Shown: piece by piece, positions 10,485 through 22,020 of the stretch
How the letters are laid out: each line of letters opens with the position of its first letter
How positions within the stretch are numbered: the first letter of the stretch is position 1
Source: Ottelia alismoides
Taxonomy: Eukaryota; Streptophyta; Magnoliopsida; Alismatales; Hydrocharitaceae
DNA length: 64,000 nt
Reading direction: 5' to 3'
NCBI GenBank assembly: GCA_037367405.1
Contig: JAZKJV010011614.1
Location: 248,001 to 312,000 of the forward strand
Position numbers and translations under genes: made by a program
The notes under the pieces: model-generated
Told to the model about the DNA's origin: nothing
Database searches by the model: none
The model's input: only the letters and a program-made list of their open reading frames with translations

Positions 10485-11965
10485 TCAATTAGGCGGCTGG
10501 AGAACAGGAGCCTCTACAACTAGACTCTTGAGAGTCTCAAATGACGCTAGACACGTATCATCAACAAGGAACTCGGTGTCTTTCGTCAGCAGATCAGTCA
10601 ACAGTCGGGCAATCCTGCTGAAATCATGAATGAAGCACCGGTAGAAACCGACGTGCCCCAGAAAAGACTGTAACTGCCGCAAGTTGGATGGTGGATTGAG
10701 TTTTCGAATGACACCCACCTTGGCCGGATCAACCTCCATGCCTCTGTTGGATATGATATGGCCAAGCACCATCCCTTGAGTCACCATGAAGTGACTCTTC
10801 TCCCGTGACAACACAAGGTGAACCTCTATGCATCGCTGAAGGACGCGGTCTAGGCAGTCAAGACAAGAATCGAATACGTCGCCGTAGACTGAAAAATCAT
10901 CCATGAAGACCTCTAAGAACTCTCCACCATGTCCTAAAAGATGGACAACATGCATATCTGGAATGTCGCTGGAGCGTTGCACAATCCAAATGGCATGCAT
11001 TTGAAAGCATATGTCCCGAAGGGACAGGTGAAGGTGGTCTTATCTTGGTCCTCGGGCGCAATGGCCACCTGATTATATCCGGAGTACCCGTCCAAGAAAC
11101 AGTAATGGCTCTTCCCTGCCAGCCTCTCTATAATCTGATCAATAAAAGGCAGAAGGAAATGATCCTTCTTGGTGGCCTGATTCAATCGTCTGTAGTCCAC
11201 ACAGACCCGCCAAGAAGTGGGTACCCGGGTAGCGATCTCCTCTCCAGACTCACTAACAACTGTGGTGATGTCCATCTTCTTGGGCACCACATGTAACAGA
11301 CTGACCCATTTGGAGTCGGAGATGGGGTAGATAAAATCGGCGCTCCACCATTTTGAGATCTCCTTCATGACAACATCTCGAAGGTTTGGGTTCAACCACC
11401 GCCGTAACTCACGCGACGGCTCTGCGTCCTCCTCGAGATAGATATGGTGGGAGCACAGGGCCAGACTTATCCCCTGGAGATCAGCTACACTCCATTCTAT
11501 CGCCTTGCAGTTCTTTTCAAGAACTCCCATCAGACGGGATTGCTGCTCTCCAGTCAACTCAGCTGAGATAATGACTGGGTGCATCTCATGCTCACCTGCA
11601 AGGAACCTATACTTCAACGATGATGGTAGTGGCTTCAGCTCTGGACAACATTGTGCTGGTGGATCTGGCCTCTGAAATGTCTGAGTGAACACGGCCAAAT
11701 CTGCACGGGAGGATGAGAACCCTTGCTGGCAATCTGAATCTGGCGAAGGCTACTCTAATGGTGTATCTCTGCTCTGCACGGGATCAACCTCCTCCCTAGA
11801 TGTAGGCTCTGTGGAAGTCAGACAAGGTATCAAATCATCAAACTCTGTCCAGTCTAAATCTGACTCCGAGGGATCTGTATGAGAATCACAAACAAAATCT
11901 GCCTCACGATCGAGAATCGGCTCTGCCGCCTGAGATGTATCCTGGACCAGGAATGCGCTCTCCAA
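10485..11965 (-). pseudogene. Reverse transcriptase domain of B pol with N-terminal linker
   Basis: An acidic linker (11750-11965) is followed by RT. Visible motifs are WRVCVDYRRLN, the catalytic FLDGYSGYNQ, CPFGTYAF and MPFGLCNAPATFQ in one frame (10934-11698). The second catalytic motif FMDDFSVYG (about 10900) and FLGHVGFYR follow in another frame (10485-11000). The frame change and a TAG stop sit at about 10940-10960. Another stop ends the linker at about 11750. Compared with F, this copy keeps the RT N-terminus. Confidence 0.9.
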
Positions 11966-11971
11966 GCTCTC

Positions 11972-13228
11972 CTATGCTAGCATCTCTGCATCAGCAAACT
12001 CTGAAGGTGAGAGGATGGCCTGTGCTACTGGGTCTGCCCAAACTGCCTCGTCATTTGTAATCACAGTCCTGGTAGATGTCTTGCCTGCCTCTATCATCTG
12101 CTCTGAATCGGAAGTCGGCTCTGAGCAAGCTGAATCTCTAGCTCTAGTCTCCTCGACCGTATCTATTTGTATACTCTCGCCCTTGACGCGAAAGTACACC
12201 TTCCCGCTATCATGATCAGATACCGCCTTGGCTGTGGCCAAGAATGGGCGTCCTAAAATGATGGGGGTATCGGTCACGGATTCAGGGATCTCCATGTACA
12301 ACACAAAGAAGTCCACAGGGAATTTCAAGCCCTGAATTGTGACGACAACGTCTTTCAGCAACTCCTTCGGCCTCTTGACAGTTCGATCAGCAAACTGAAG
12401 GACCATCCTGCTCTGTCGTAGAGGGCCCAACTCGAAGCGGTCGAGAAGGGCTGTAGGAAGTAGGTTGATCAAAGAACCGCTGTCTAATAGAGTGCGGTCG
12501 AACCTCTGCTCATGAATATGGCATCTGATATACGAGGCTCCTGCATCTGGCCTCTTGGCTGGCAGACAGTTCTGTATCGCAAAGCATGTGGCGCGAGTAA
12601 GCACATGGATCTCTAACTGGTGGTTCTGCATCTTCATCCTAACTGTGGTCCTGTCTTTGAGTGATCTATGGAATAGAGGTATGTGCTCCAAGGCCTCCTG
12701 TAGAGTCAGTTGCATGTGAAATCGGTCCATCATCTGCTGGCTGAACTCTATCTGGTGGTTCTTTTTATGATTTTCTCTTTTCTTCCCCTTGGACAAGTGG
12801 AGTGCTCGGGGAAAGGGGACTACTGGGTCCTTCTCAGATGAAGTACTAGGAGAGGGTCTGGAATGCTCAAGCAAAGCAGAATCCACGCAAACATCATCAA
12901 GCGACACAGGTAGATCCGAAAATAACAAACCCTTTCCTTTATTCACAGAAATATCCTGAGATACGTGCACTGAAGGAAAAACAACAGGACTAGCAGAACT
13001 GAAAATGGTGGCCTCAGTACCACCCTCGACATCTGGACTCGCAGCATTAGTACCGCACTCCGGCTTAGCATGGTGTGGTGGCGTCAGTACCACCTCCTCC
13101 ATCTGGAATCGCGACAACCTCACTACCGTCGGTTGGATCAACATCCGTGGTGGCGTCAACACCACCGTCATCATCTCTAGCGGCATCAATACCGCTCTCC
13201 TACTCGCCTGACGCTCCTGAAGTGGCAT
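11972..13228 (-). pseudogene. Protease region of B polyprotein
   Basis: An uninterrupted 418-codon frame. The aspartic protease signature LLDSG is at residues 247-251 and the flap-like IILGRPFL near residue 327. Upstream are a basic KGKKRENHKK stretch (about 147-156) and a low-complexity N-terminus. The protease would cut the Gag-Pol polyprotein. A single stop then separates it from the linker-RT frame, which continues in the same phase. The start codon shown is only the first Met of the frame, because the region should be continuous with gag. A frame change at about 13230 separates the two. Confidence 0.85.
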
Positions 13229-13232
13229 GGGA

Positions 13233-15238
13233 TCATCGCTCAGACAAGGTGCCGCTTGCTGGCATCCTATCGCTCCTAAGTGTAATTAAATCAACATCAA
13301 ACATGTATGCAGACATATCACCAAGTGAAGCACTAGGAGTGGTAATCTCAATGAACTCTACCTGCTCAGACTTCCTCTTGAGGCTGTTCGGGTTCGGCTC
13401 GATCTGGACAGGAATGGCGGCCTTCCCTCTCACTATCTCCCTCATCTCCTGACGAAACTCATCAATCTCCTGTCGGAAGGTAGCCTGCTGCTCGGATATG
13501 AGGCGGTCTAAGTCATCCAAGGCTGGGTTCTCATAGGTCGGCCCATGAGAACCTGATGGGTGGCCTCGCTGGTAGTGAGGCTACTGCTGCTGAGGGTGAG
13601 AGGGGTACTGGGGATGATACTACTGCTGAGGCTGCTCTCGCCTCCAAGGCTGTCCCTGCTGATAGGGATGAGGACCGTACTGCTCTATGTTGTGGGATGG
13701 CTGCTGGTGTACTGGGGGTTGGGGCTGTTGGTGCTGCTCATATTGCTGGCCGTACTGGCCACCCTGAACTGGAGGCTGTTGCTGGGAACTAGTGCCTCTG
13801 ACTGACCAACGGAATCTGGGATGCTCTCGTCGGATACCAGGCTGGGATTGGTCATACAAATCCCGTTGACATCCATCAACGGCTCCTGCTCGTAGGTGGG
13901 TAGGGGAAGTACTGCCAGGGGCTGGTCCGACTGATACATGACCATCTGACTGTCCTAAGGTGGTGACTGGACGTACTGGTGCGGCTGCGGCTGGTAGTGC
14001 TCCACCTGCACATGGTGGACCTATCTATACCAGGCAGAGGGATGGGCCGAACTGCTGCTGCCGATGTCTGTCTGTGACCTGAGATGGGGCTGAGAAGCTG
14101 TCTGTGCCTCCTGGAGACACATGATCTGGGTCTTCAGGTCACTCAGCGTCTGTGCCATCTGATCGATTTGAGTCATGCCCTGGCACTTCTTCTTCTCAAT
14201 CAACTCGATCCGGTCCAGCTTCTCGCTGATGATGCCTATGTCTGCGGCTGTAGACTCTGCCTGTGCGGCAGCCGCTGACGAAGTGGAAGGATCGGCATTG
14301 ACCCGTGCTATCCTCTGAAACTGCATGGCATGTGGCTGGGGGGATCCCTGAGTGTAGAGTCGGGTCTGGGACATCGCTGTATAGTTCTCGGCCATCTCCT
14401 TGTAGATGGTCCAAACCTAATCCTCATCCTTGGCGAAGTAGGAACCGCCACAAGAAGCATTCACCAAGACCTGCAGCTTTGGTGTAATTCCGCAGAAAAA
14501 ACTCTGAACTAGGTTCGGCTTCTTGATATCTTGGTGCGGGCATCTATCTGTAAGCTCTCTGAACCTCTCCCATGCCTCATGGAATTGGTCGTTGGGGAGC
14601 ATGAAGAAGTTGCTGATCAGGGCCCTCGCTGCATTCGTCCGCTTGAGTGGATAGTACTTGTTCAAGTACTCGGTGCGGAGATGCTCGTAGGTGGTCACAA
14701 ATCTCCCCAAATTCTTCAGCCAGTTGGCTGCTCTGTCAACCAGAGAGAAAGGAAAAGCAATCATCCGAATGGTATCCTCGTCCACCTGCCGATCGTGGAT
14801 GGTGCTGCAGATCATCTCGAACTCCTGGAGATGAAGATGGGGCTCCTCAGTCGCGAGCCCGTAGAAGCGGGGAAGAAGTTGAAGCGTCTGCGAGGGGAAC
14901 TTGAAGTCCCCTACAATCACTGAAAGTACGATCCACTGGTGTGTAAGCATCGATCCAGGGTTGTGCAACTCCTGCATCGGTCTGGCTGCTGCTGGCTGGA
15001 CCGGCTCCTCAGGCTGATCTGGTATCTCTCCCTCTCCTACAGCTCTCGGTTGATCTCGCTTTGTCCTCAACCTCTCCATCTCTCTCCGCATCTCTATCAT
15101 GAAAGCTCCCTGATCCCGTATCTGGCGTTGCATCGTCTCAAGGGAAGCTAATATGGTGTTGTTAATCGCACCCTGGTCCAACACATATGCCGTCGCCTCT
15201 ACTCTGGGACCCTTGGTGCGCTCCTCACTGCTGGCCAT
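13233..15238 (-). pseudogene. Gag of element B (one TAG stop, one -1 frame change)
   Basis: Gag would form the virus-like particle. The Met at 15238 opens MASSEERTKG, followed by a coiled-coil-like LETMQRQIRDQ segment. The capsid core has FYGLATEEPHLHL, FPFSLVDRAANWL, YLNKYYPLKR and WERFRELTDRCPH, all family hallmarks. A TAG at 14414-14416 interrupts ...KDED*VWTIYKEMAENY, and the frame reopens to 14021. Near 13860-13880 the coding phase shifts by -1 into a Gln/Pro-rich segment and then the FRQEMREIV / IEPNPNSLKRKSE segment (13233-13520). A zinc knuckle is not evident. Element F has the same phase relation at the same place. Confidence 0.9.
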
Positions 15239-16824
15239 GGTCTTTGCAAAGGCAAAAGACCCAAACTCAAGTACCGATAAATCAGCTGACTGCTACTCTC
15301 TCTGATCATGCACGTGCATCTCAGAACTGGTAGAAGGGTGGTCAAGGGGGAATAGGGCAGAATCGAACTCAGGTTCGGAGAGCGGGTCTTAGCTCTCGCG
15401 AACCAACCTATATGAACGGGATGGAGTGCTGAAAAGTGGTGTAGCCAAAGGCTGCCTAAGAGACCTCCTGCCCATCATCTTGATCTGGCGAGTCAGGCGG
15501 ATGAGATCTGGAAACACACAAGATGAGAAAACAAACCCCCGAATCACCTACGAAATGCAGAGCTGAAGACCGCAAAGGTTCAATCAATTATCTTGTCAAT
15601 TTTATTTAGGTGATAAATTCGGTCTAATAAGAGCGATTACACGAGCTGATGGGAATCCAATACTCCCAACAGACTGTCCCGTATAAAAGGCCGGTAGTCT
15701 GATAAGAGTACGGGTCACTCTCGCCTAGTGTACGGGTCGCTCTCTCGCTCATCCAAACCAAACAAGGAGGGGGTTGCTCTCCCCAAGACAAATTTTTAAG
15801 TGTGGTGTCTTTTAGGATCAAGTGTGTTTAGCAGTCCTAATTTCATAGTTTTTCTTTTTTTATGTGTTTTTCAAGCAATCAACGCCTAACGATTTTTTCG
15901 ATTCTCCTAGTTATTTAAGTCTGAAAACAAGGGGAGAAGACGAAAAAGCCAATGCACGATGAAATCAATGATGCATGCTGAGTAAGAATGCATACATTTC
16001 CTCCATCTCTCTACATGCAAAATGATCCGCGCATAAATGTAAAGACAGAAATAAAACTACCTATATGATGCACGAGGAAAATCAGCCTTAAACAGAGCAA
16101 TTCTACACATGAAGAACAATAGCCAGGTAATCAAACCTAAGTTCGGAGTCCTATCTTGGGAGCCACTCGGTGTCCGCCACAACGGATCCTGCACGCATTG
16201 TATGTGGCTCGTCAAGGCACGTGGACTAGAGTCTAACTAATCCGTCTTTTTCTTTGTAAATTAATTAATTAATTAGGTCTAATTATGATCTATAGTTGCA
16301 AGCAAATATTAGGGATTGGGTCCTAATTAATTACGTCACAATCAAGAAAATTCCTAAGCTAAGGCCAAAACTGCGTAAATCAGATAAGAAGTAATAAAAT
16401 ACGAGAAATCAAAACCAATGAAAAAATACGGTGAGGTCCCCCGAGCACACCGGTGCTCGGCGAAACAGGCCCCGATAGTCATCGATAAAGTCTGAATGTC
16501 CAAGTCCCTGTACTATTACAAAAATATGGTTCTGTAGAAATAGAAAACTATTCTAAACTAAACTACGTCTATCTACGGCTCCCACACTTCCGTTCGGCTC
16601 CTCGCATTCTGCTGCGACTCTATGTAGAAAGGAGCCGCCTCCGATTCCTACGGTTGCGCCCGCTTCCCGAAGAAAGCCGCCTCGGTCCTCAAGCCCTCGC
16701 AAGAAAACAAACAGAAGTGTATCAGTCTAGATTATTGTAAAAATATGGAAATAAAATGCGAAGACAAATATCTACAAGTATAGATAAAAAGCCGCGAAGA
16801 TAAAAGCGACTACTAAGCCATGCA
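15239..16824 (-). other. 5' leader of element B
   Basis: About 1.6 kb of noncoding sequence between the primer-binding site and gag. A block at about 15588-15850 (ttatcttgtc...ggtgat, then ggttgctctcccc...cagtcctaat) aligns with leader sequence of F (about 62100-62550) and H (about 47905-48075). An ORF at 15624-15821 lies over this block and is judged accidental. The direct repeat gtacgggtc(a/g)ctctc occurs at about 15709-15743. Confidence 0.75.
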
Positions 16825-16842
16825 CCCCGGCAATGGCGCCGT
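16825..16842 (-). other. Primer-binding site of element B
   Basis: On the minus strand, GGCGCCATTGCCGGGG lies just inside the LTR edge. The common Athila/Tat site is TGGCGCCGTTGCCGGGG. The first T and one internal base differ here. It would prime minus-strand synthesis from a host tRNA. Confidence 0.8.
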
Positions 16843-19119
16843 TCTGATGACCGAAAATCTCACTATCGAGCTAAGGTAAAAATAATCAGGGTCGTTGTGA
16901 CTCGAATAGCGAGGCTCAATCAACAAGAAAATACAAGATCACCAAAACATAATAATCAGACAAAAAGACGAATAACGGTCTCGCTATTTATTTAACCTGG
17001 TATAGCGACCAGGGTCGAACACAAGGAGCACGAATTGACCGAAGGCCTACGGAGTAGTAAAAAAAGAATAAAATATTTTTGGTGGATTTTATGAATTTTT
17101 AAATTTTTCGTGATTTTAATTATGAAGAAAGTGTGGAAAAGGCCAAAGAGAAGCATACTCAACAATTTATTTAACTCATCAAAAGAGATCCAAAAATTGC
17201 GATAAAAATATTTTTGAGTTTTATATTTTTTCAGATGTTTTTGGGGATTTTCTCAAATTTTTATGATTTTCAGTTGATTTTCTAAAAATGAAACAAGGAG
17301 GAAAATAAAGACTACTGTGCAGCCATATTTGAAAGGCTATTTAAAAATAGATAAAAAGCCTATAAAAATCTAGAGACAATTTTATATGAAACTACAAGTA
17401 AAAACTAAACTACAGGAAAAGAAATTGTATTTTTTTTTGAATTTTTTAGAATTTGTAATGATTTTTATAATGTTTTTAGGGTTTTTTTTTCAATTTTTAG
17501 GGGTTTTCTATATCCAAATGCAGCAAAAATCGAACTGAAGCAAGAAGACAACAAACCTAACAAACAATAATATTTTAGAGTTTTTGGAGGGTTTTTAATA
17601 TTTTTAGTTGATTTTATAATTCAAACAGTAACAAAAATAGGTGTTTTTGAATTTTTGAAAATATAAAAACAACACCAAAATGTTCCAATTTTTTTGAAAT
17701 TTTTATACAGTGGTAGGGGTCACATATCCAAATTTCAGTGGATTTAGAGTTAATTTGATATTTTATTCAATCAATAGAAAGGGCACATCACACGGGGACC
17801 TAAATGCAAGAAAAAACAATTTCCAGGGGCCTAACAAGAACATGTGCGCAAAGTATAGGGGTCTCAGTGCAAAATACGCATAAATTTCAACACATGTTCA
17901 ATTAATTCACGCACAGGGGTATAAATGCAAATATCAAAACTAAAAGTTCATTTCATAACATTCATAAACCCCATCCCAATACATGCAAAAAGCCCAAAAT
18001 CTCACGTGACGAAGCACGTGCACCACACACAGAGGGACTAAAATGCAATATCTATAACTACCAGGTCTAAAGTGCAATTATTCCAAAATAAAAACAACTA
18101 CAACTAATAATTACAGGACTAAACTATAAACGCTAAAGAAAGAGGGGCCTAAGTGATATTTACCCCTTTATTAGGATCCGACGGCTGGCAGGGCTGTCTT
18201 CTGGAGATCGGACGGCTGAGATGCGCTGACACCCCTTCGGTGATGACCGTCCTGGATTTGATACACAGATGGATCGAACGGTGGAGAGCCTCCCTCAGAT
18301 GGATGGCTGCGATCTAAACTGGTGCGAGGGGGCTCGATCGACGGCTCTGGAGGGCCCTCGAAGAACTGGATGCCGAGAAATGTCTCTCGGCCACCGTGCG
18401 TGCTAGGGACCTCCTCCGGTGCTGCTGAGATGGGCGGATCGAAGATGAAGGCCGTCCGCAGCGATTGGTAAGCTCCAATGGGGCCAGAAGGATCTGGAAG
18501 GTCCCTGGCGCTGAAGAGTGGCTGGAGCACCCGTGCTTCGATGTTAGGACCTCTAGATGAGGTCCTTAGGCCTTCAAACCTGCACAGGAAGCAAGAAGGG
18601 TCGAGGGCAAACTGCCTCGACCCGTTAGCGGGCGAAATGGGCGATCGGAGGAGTCAGTGCGTGGGTCTCCGACGAGCGACGGCGGAGGATACCCGAGTTT
18701 CCTGTTCCGTGGTGAACCAGGAAGATCAGAGGGGTGAAGAAGGTGCGGAGGAGACTCGTGGAGATGATAGAATGGTCGGATGTGGAAAATGGTCAATCGA
18801 AGCGGTGTGGATTGGCCGGCGAAGGCTGGTGGCGCGAAACCTAAAATCTAGAAATCACGCGAAGCTACGAGCTAAAGGGACTACCTGGTGGCTGAGATCG
18901 TCTGGGATGGATGTCAGCTGCCTCCTGGGATCCTTGCCTGAATGGAGCGACCCCTCTAGAGGCTCGAGCTCGCCGGTGGCAGAGCGCGGTGACGGGTATC
19001 GCCGGATCTGAGGCTACAACGTCTCCTTCCTCGCTGCAACACCCCCTCGAGCTATACTGGAGGTCCTAGAAGTCGAAGACAGATGCCAAAGATGCGAGAG
19101 AAGGCAGTTGGGGCTCGGG

Positions 19120-19126
19120 TTATATA
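19120..19126 (-). promoter_or_regulatory. TATA box of B 5' LTR
   Basis: TATATAA on the minus strand, in the context ccagtatataacccg. It lies about 200 bases downstream of the paired W-box, at the edge of the GC-rich part. Confidence 0.6.
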
Positions 19127-19323
19127 CTGGTGCAGGTTTGATAAGATGGGAGTGTAGCGCGCGGATCGAGGTGCGAAGCCCTAACGAGAGCGTCGGGCGA
19201 GGGATCATACGTCAACAATCGGAGTACGAGGTTTGATCGAATGGGTGGCAGACCGATTCAGGAAAAATGGGAGAAATCGGGTCGAAAACCGGGTCCGCGA
19301 GAAGTGGTGGGGGGGGGGAGGCA

Positions 19324-19340
19324 GTTGACTGGGGGTCAAC
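19324..19340. promoter_or_regulatory. Paired W-box in B 5' LTR
   Basis: GTTGAC and GTCAAC in inverted orientation, five bases apart, directly before a conserved ttggaccaat stretch. WRKY-type binding is inferred from the motif only. Confidence 0.55.
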
Positions 19341-20128
19341 AATCCCCCTTGGACCAATCCGAATCCAGTATTTTGAAATTATTTGTAAATTGATTTAAAA
19401 ATATTAAATGATTTTATTTCAAAATATTTTCTACATGAAAAATGTTTATTATTTTTCAAATTATTTTTAGTGATTTTTATTTATTTTTTGAAAAATAAAT
19501 TAATGTATATACATGATATATTATTATATACAGGTGTTAATACCTAGGTATTTTTGATTTTTATTAGTTTATTTTTGTACAATTATCCCTATTTTATATT
19601 TTATTTACAACATAAAATTTTATATATAAAATAATTTTTATTTAATTTTTATTATTTATTTACAAGGGTAAAATAAATAGGTATAAGTACATATGTACAT
19701 GATATATACAAGGGTGAGAGAGAATTTATTTTTATTTTTATTTTATTATTACCATTTTTATTTTATTTTTAGAAATATATACAGAGTGTGAGAAACACAT
19801 AAATATTTTTATTTTATGAAATACATGAAAGGGGGAATATATGTACAGTGATGAATGACCCTATCTCTCTCTACTTGTTTTATTTTGCGGTCAGACCAAT
19901 GATTGGCCCTCCCTGGGGTTCAGGTCACTCAATATTTATTATAAATATTTCCCTCTTTTTCTTTATTTATTTATTCCTTTATTTTTGCACAAAAACATGC
20001 TAATTATTGCTATTTACACTAAGCATGTAGTTTGACAATTTATTATATTTATAAATATTTACATGGTGTTTTGCAAAGATTTTTAGCTAAAATAAAGGAA
20101 TAAAGAGTGACGAATGGGGATTCTTCTT

Positions 20129-21186
20129 CTAGCAAATTTCCTTATAATAAAAATGATTTTGATTATTACTATATGGTATAATTTCGATTGAAAAACCGAT
20201 GATCATCTCAAGTACAAAGTGATTGACTTGGTATTTTTTTCCCGAAGCGGATATGGTGTCTAGTCGGGGAGCGTTGGGGTAGCAGGTTGCATCGTGTGCG
20301 GTCTGTCCGACTCCCGTCGGTACTGACCATGACAACGGGTAGGGAATGGATGATGCTTGAGAGATCATGATGTATTTTCTAATTATTAAAATTTGAATAA
20401 TACATACTTTGAGATAATACCATTATTTCAAGTAACAATCAAGTTTGTTGATTGAATTGGATTGATAATTGATTTAATAAGATTAAATTAATTATATCCA
20501 ATTAAAACACTCTATTATGAATGTAGTAATAATTCCCTTGGAAGAATTAATCATAATGAATATGATTTATAATGATTAATTAAATTTTAATGTGATATGG
20601 AGGATCACATAAGTGACATCCATGGTCTCTCGTTAAGGCAAAGGGTTACGACGCCAGAGATTGTATGTCGGAGACGTCTGTCTTAAGTGACATCTCCTGC
20701 ATACAAGCCATTTGGATCGGTCTCTTTGCTTCTCGAAAGAGTAAGGACATATGCGTAGTGACCCCAATATCGAGTCCTCATATCATTGGGGCGATATTGG
20801 ATTGCGCATAGCAAGTTGTATTCCTATTGACGGTTGGTTCAATTAATGACGGATCAACATCACCTTAGGGGTGGTGGGCCCGGGTGTTAAAGACCTAATT
20901 GGGAGATGCAAGTTGGACTTGCAAGGCGGAATATGTTCCTGCTTCTTTTTATCTGAGTTACAGGTTCCCATATCATTGAGATGTGACAAAGATAAGAAAG
21001 GAGATCCCAGATCTTGCTAGAGATATAGTGGTAAGTATATCTCTTTCTTTGAAAGTAAATAAGGGAATGAACTTTCAAAGTTGAAAAGGCAAGACTAATT
21101 TGATTAAAAATTCCTCAATCAAATGTTTTTAGAATGATATATAATTATTTATATGTTCTAATATAGTGCATTCTTAATTTCAGAAA
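20129..21186 (+). other. Leader of element C (3' two-thirds)
   Basis: Noncoding. It aligns with E 37255-38230 and with the inverted D leader. Two inverted repeats are shared: cactcccgtcggtactgac...acgggtaggg near 20310-20345, and CCAATATCG/CGATATTGG (20764-20772 / 20792-20800). Confidence 0.75.
20764..20800 (+). other. Conserved leader hairpin of Copia elements
   Basis: A perfect 9-bp stem, CCAATATCG with CGATATTGG, around 19 bases. E keeps 8 bp (37830-37837 / 37859-37866). D keeps the arms partly, inverted (31144-31150 / 31171-31179). Confidence 0.6.
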
Positions 21187-22020
21187 ATGAAGTCCATGAA
21201 CCCTCTGAGTAGGCTCCTAGAGGTCAATCAGTTAACCTGACCAACTTATTCAAATTAGATCCAAAATTTGGATCTTATCCTTTCTGCTGAGCGCATTTCA
21301 TATGTGCTGTCCAAGGACACGCTTGCAAACCCAAAGAATCTGGAAGAGATTTCATTTAATGAAAAATATGATGAAGATCATAATTTGGCAAGATGTTATA
21401 TTCTTGGCTCATTATCCAATATGCTTCAGAAGCAACATGTGGAGATGAACCATTGTCAAGAAATCATGCTGAATTTGAAAGAAATGTTCGGTGATGTGAA
21501 ACGTACATAGCATTATAATGTAATGAAAGAGCTTATTCACTGCAAAAATGCAGGAAGGGACCTCTGTCATAGAACATGCACTCAAAATATTTGGGTGCCT
21601 TTTTGAATTGGAAACTCTGGGAGCCTTCATGAATTATGACATGCAGGCTGATTTCATTCTACCGTCGCCCCTAAGTCTTTCAACAACTTTATAGTCACGT
21701 TTCACATGAGCAAAGTTGATTTTACTAATGCTGGGCTGTTAGCTGCATTAAAGTCTCCTGAAGATGTAATGAGGAAGGATGGCCCCTCTGCCAGTGCAAT
21801 GGTTGCACAGGTCAAAGGAAAGCACGATCAGAAGCAAGGTTCTCGGAAGGGCCCGACCCAGAAGAGAAAGAAGAAGAGTCAAGGTGTTGGCTCATCTTCT
21901 GGTGCATCCACTTTGATAGCGTCGAAGAAAACCGACATTTGACAACACTGCAAGAAGGTAGGGCACTGGAGGTGTAATTTCCTGGAGTACCTGAAGTCGA
22001 TCGACAAAGGTAAAGCCCCT
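21187..22020 (+). pseudogene. Gag of Copia element C
   Basis: The likely original start is the ATG at 21187, giving MKSMNPLSRLLEVNQLT and then stops at 21238 and nearby. The frame reopens with LDLILSAERISYVL, ARCYILGSLSNML and LKEMFGDVKR, typical Copia gag phrases. A phase change at about 21548 gives EGTSVIEHALKIFGCLFELE, and the first phase resumes with MSKVDF (21706). A basic KGKHDQKQGSRKG tail leads to a damaged zinc knuckle. Its first Cys codon reads TGA (about 21940), leaving QHCKKVGHWRCN, and the last Cys is displaced. Confidence 0.85.

Larger units (their letters stand above)
5782..20128 (-). mobile_element. Element B: Athila-type Ty3/Gypsy retrotransposon, decayed
   Basis: The element reads on the minus strand. 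Order from its 5' end: LTR (16845-20128), primer-binding site, leader, gag, protease, RT, RNase H, integrase (stop at 8756), noncoding region with hairpins, polypurine tract (6680-6695), and 3' LTR remnant (5782-6679). RT-before-IN order marks Gypsy. The gag core, the HPQTNGLVEV and LRLFPGKL integrase motifs and the PBS type fit the Athila lineage. No chromodomain follows integrase. Stops and frameshifts occur in every domain, so it cannot move on its own. Its right end abuts Copia element C. The right 2.4 kb of its 3' LTR is replaced by element A. Confidence 0.9.
16845..20128 (-). repeat. 5' LTR of element B (about 3.28 kb)
   Basis: It starts (plus strand) tgatgaccgaaa beside the primer-binding site. 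It ends near ggggattcttct, where the family normally has gattcatca, so the outermost bases have mutated and the right edge is uncertain by a few bases. It has an AT-rich U5-like part (17050-18170), a GC-rich transcribed-looking part (18170-19210), a TATA box (19120-19126, minus) and the W-box pair (19324-19340). The 177-codon plus-strand frame at 18478-19011 is antisense and unsupported. Confidence 0.85.

Noticed and set aside
18478..19011. 177-codon plus-strand open frame
   Set aside because: Antisense to B's LTR transcript, GC-rich, not conserved in LTR I or A.
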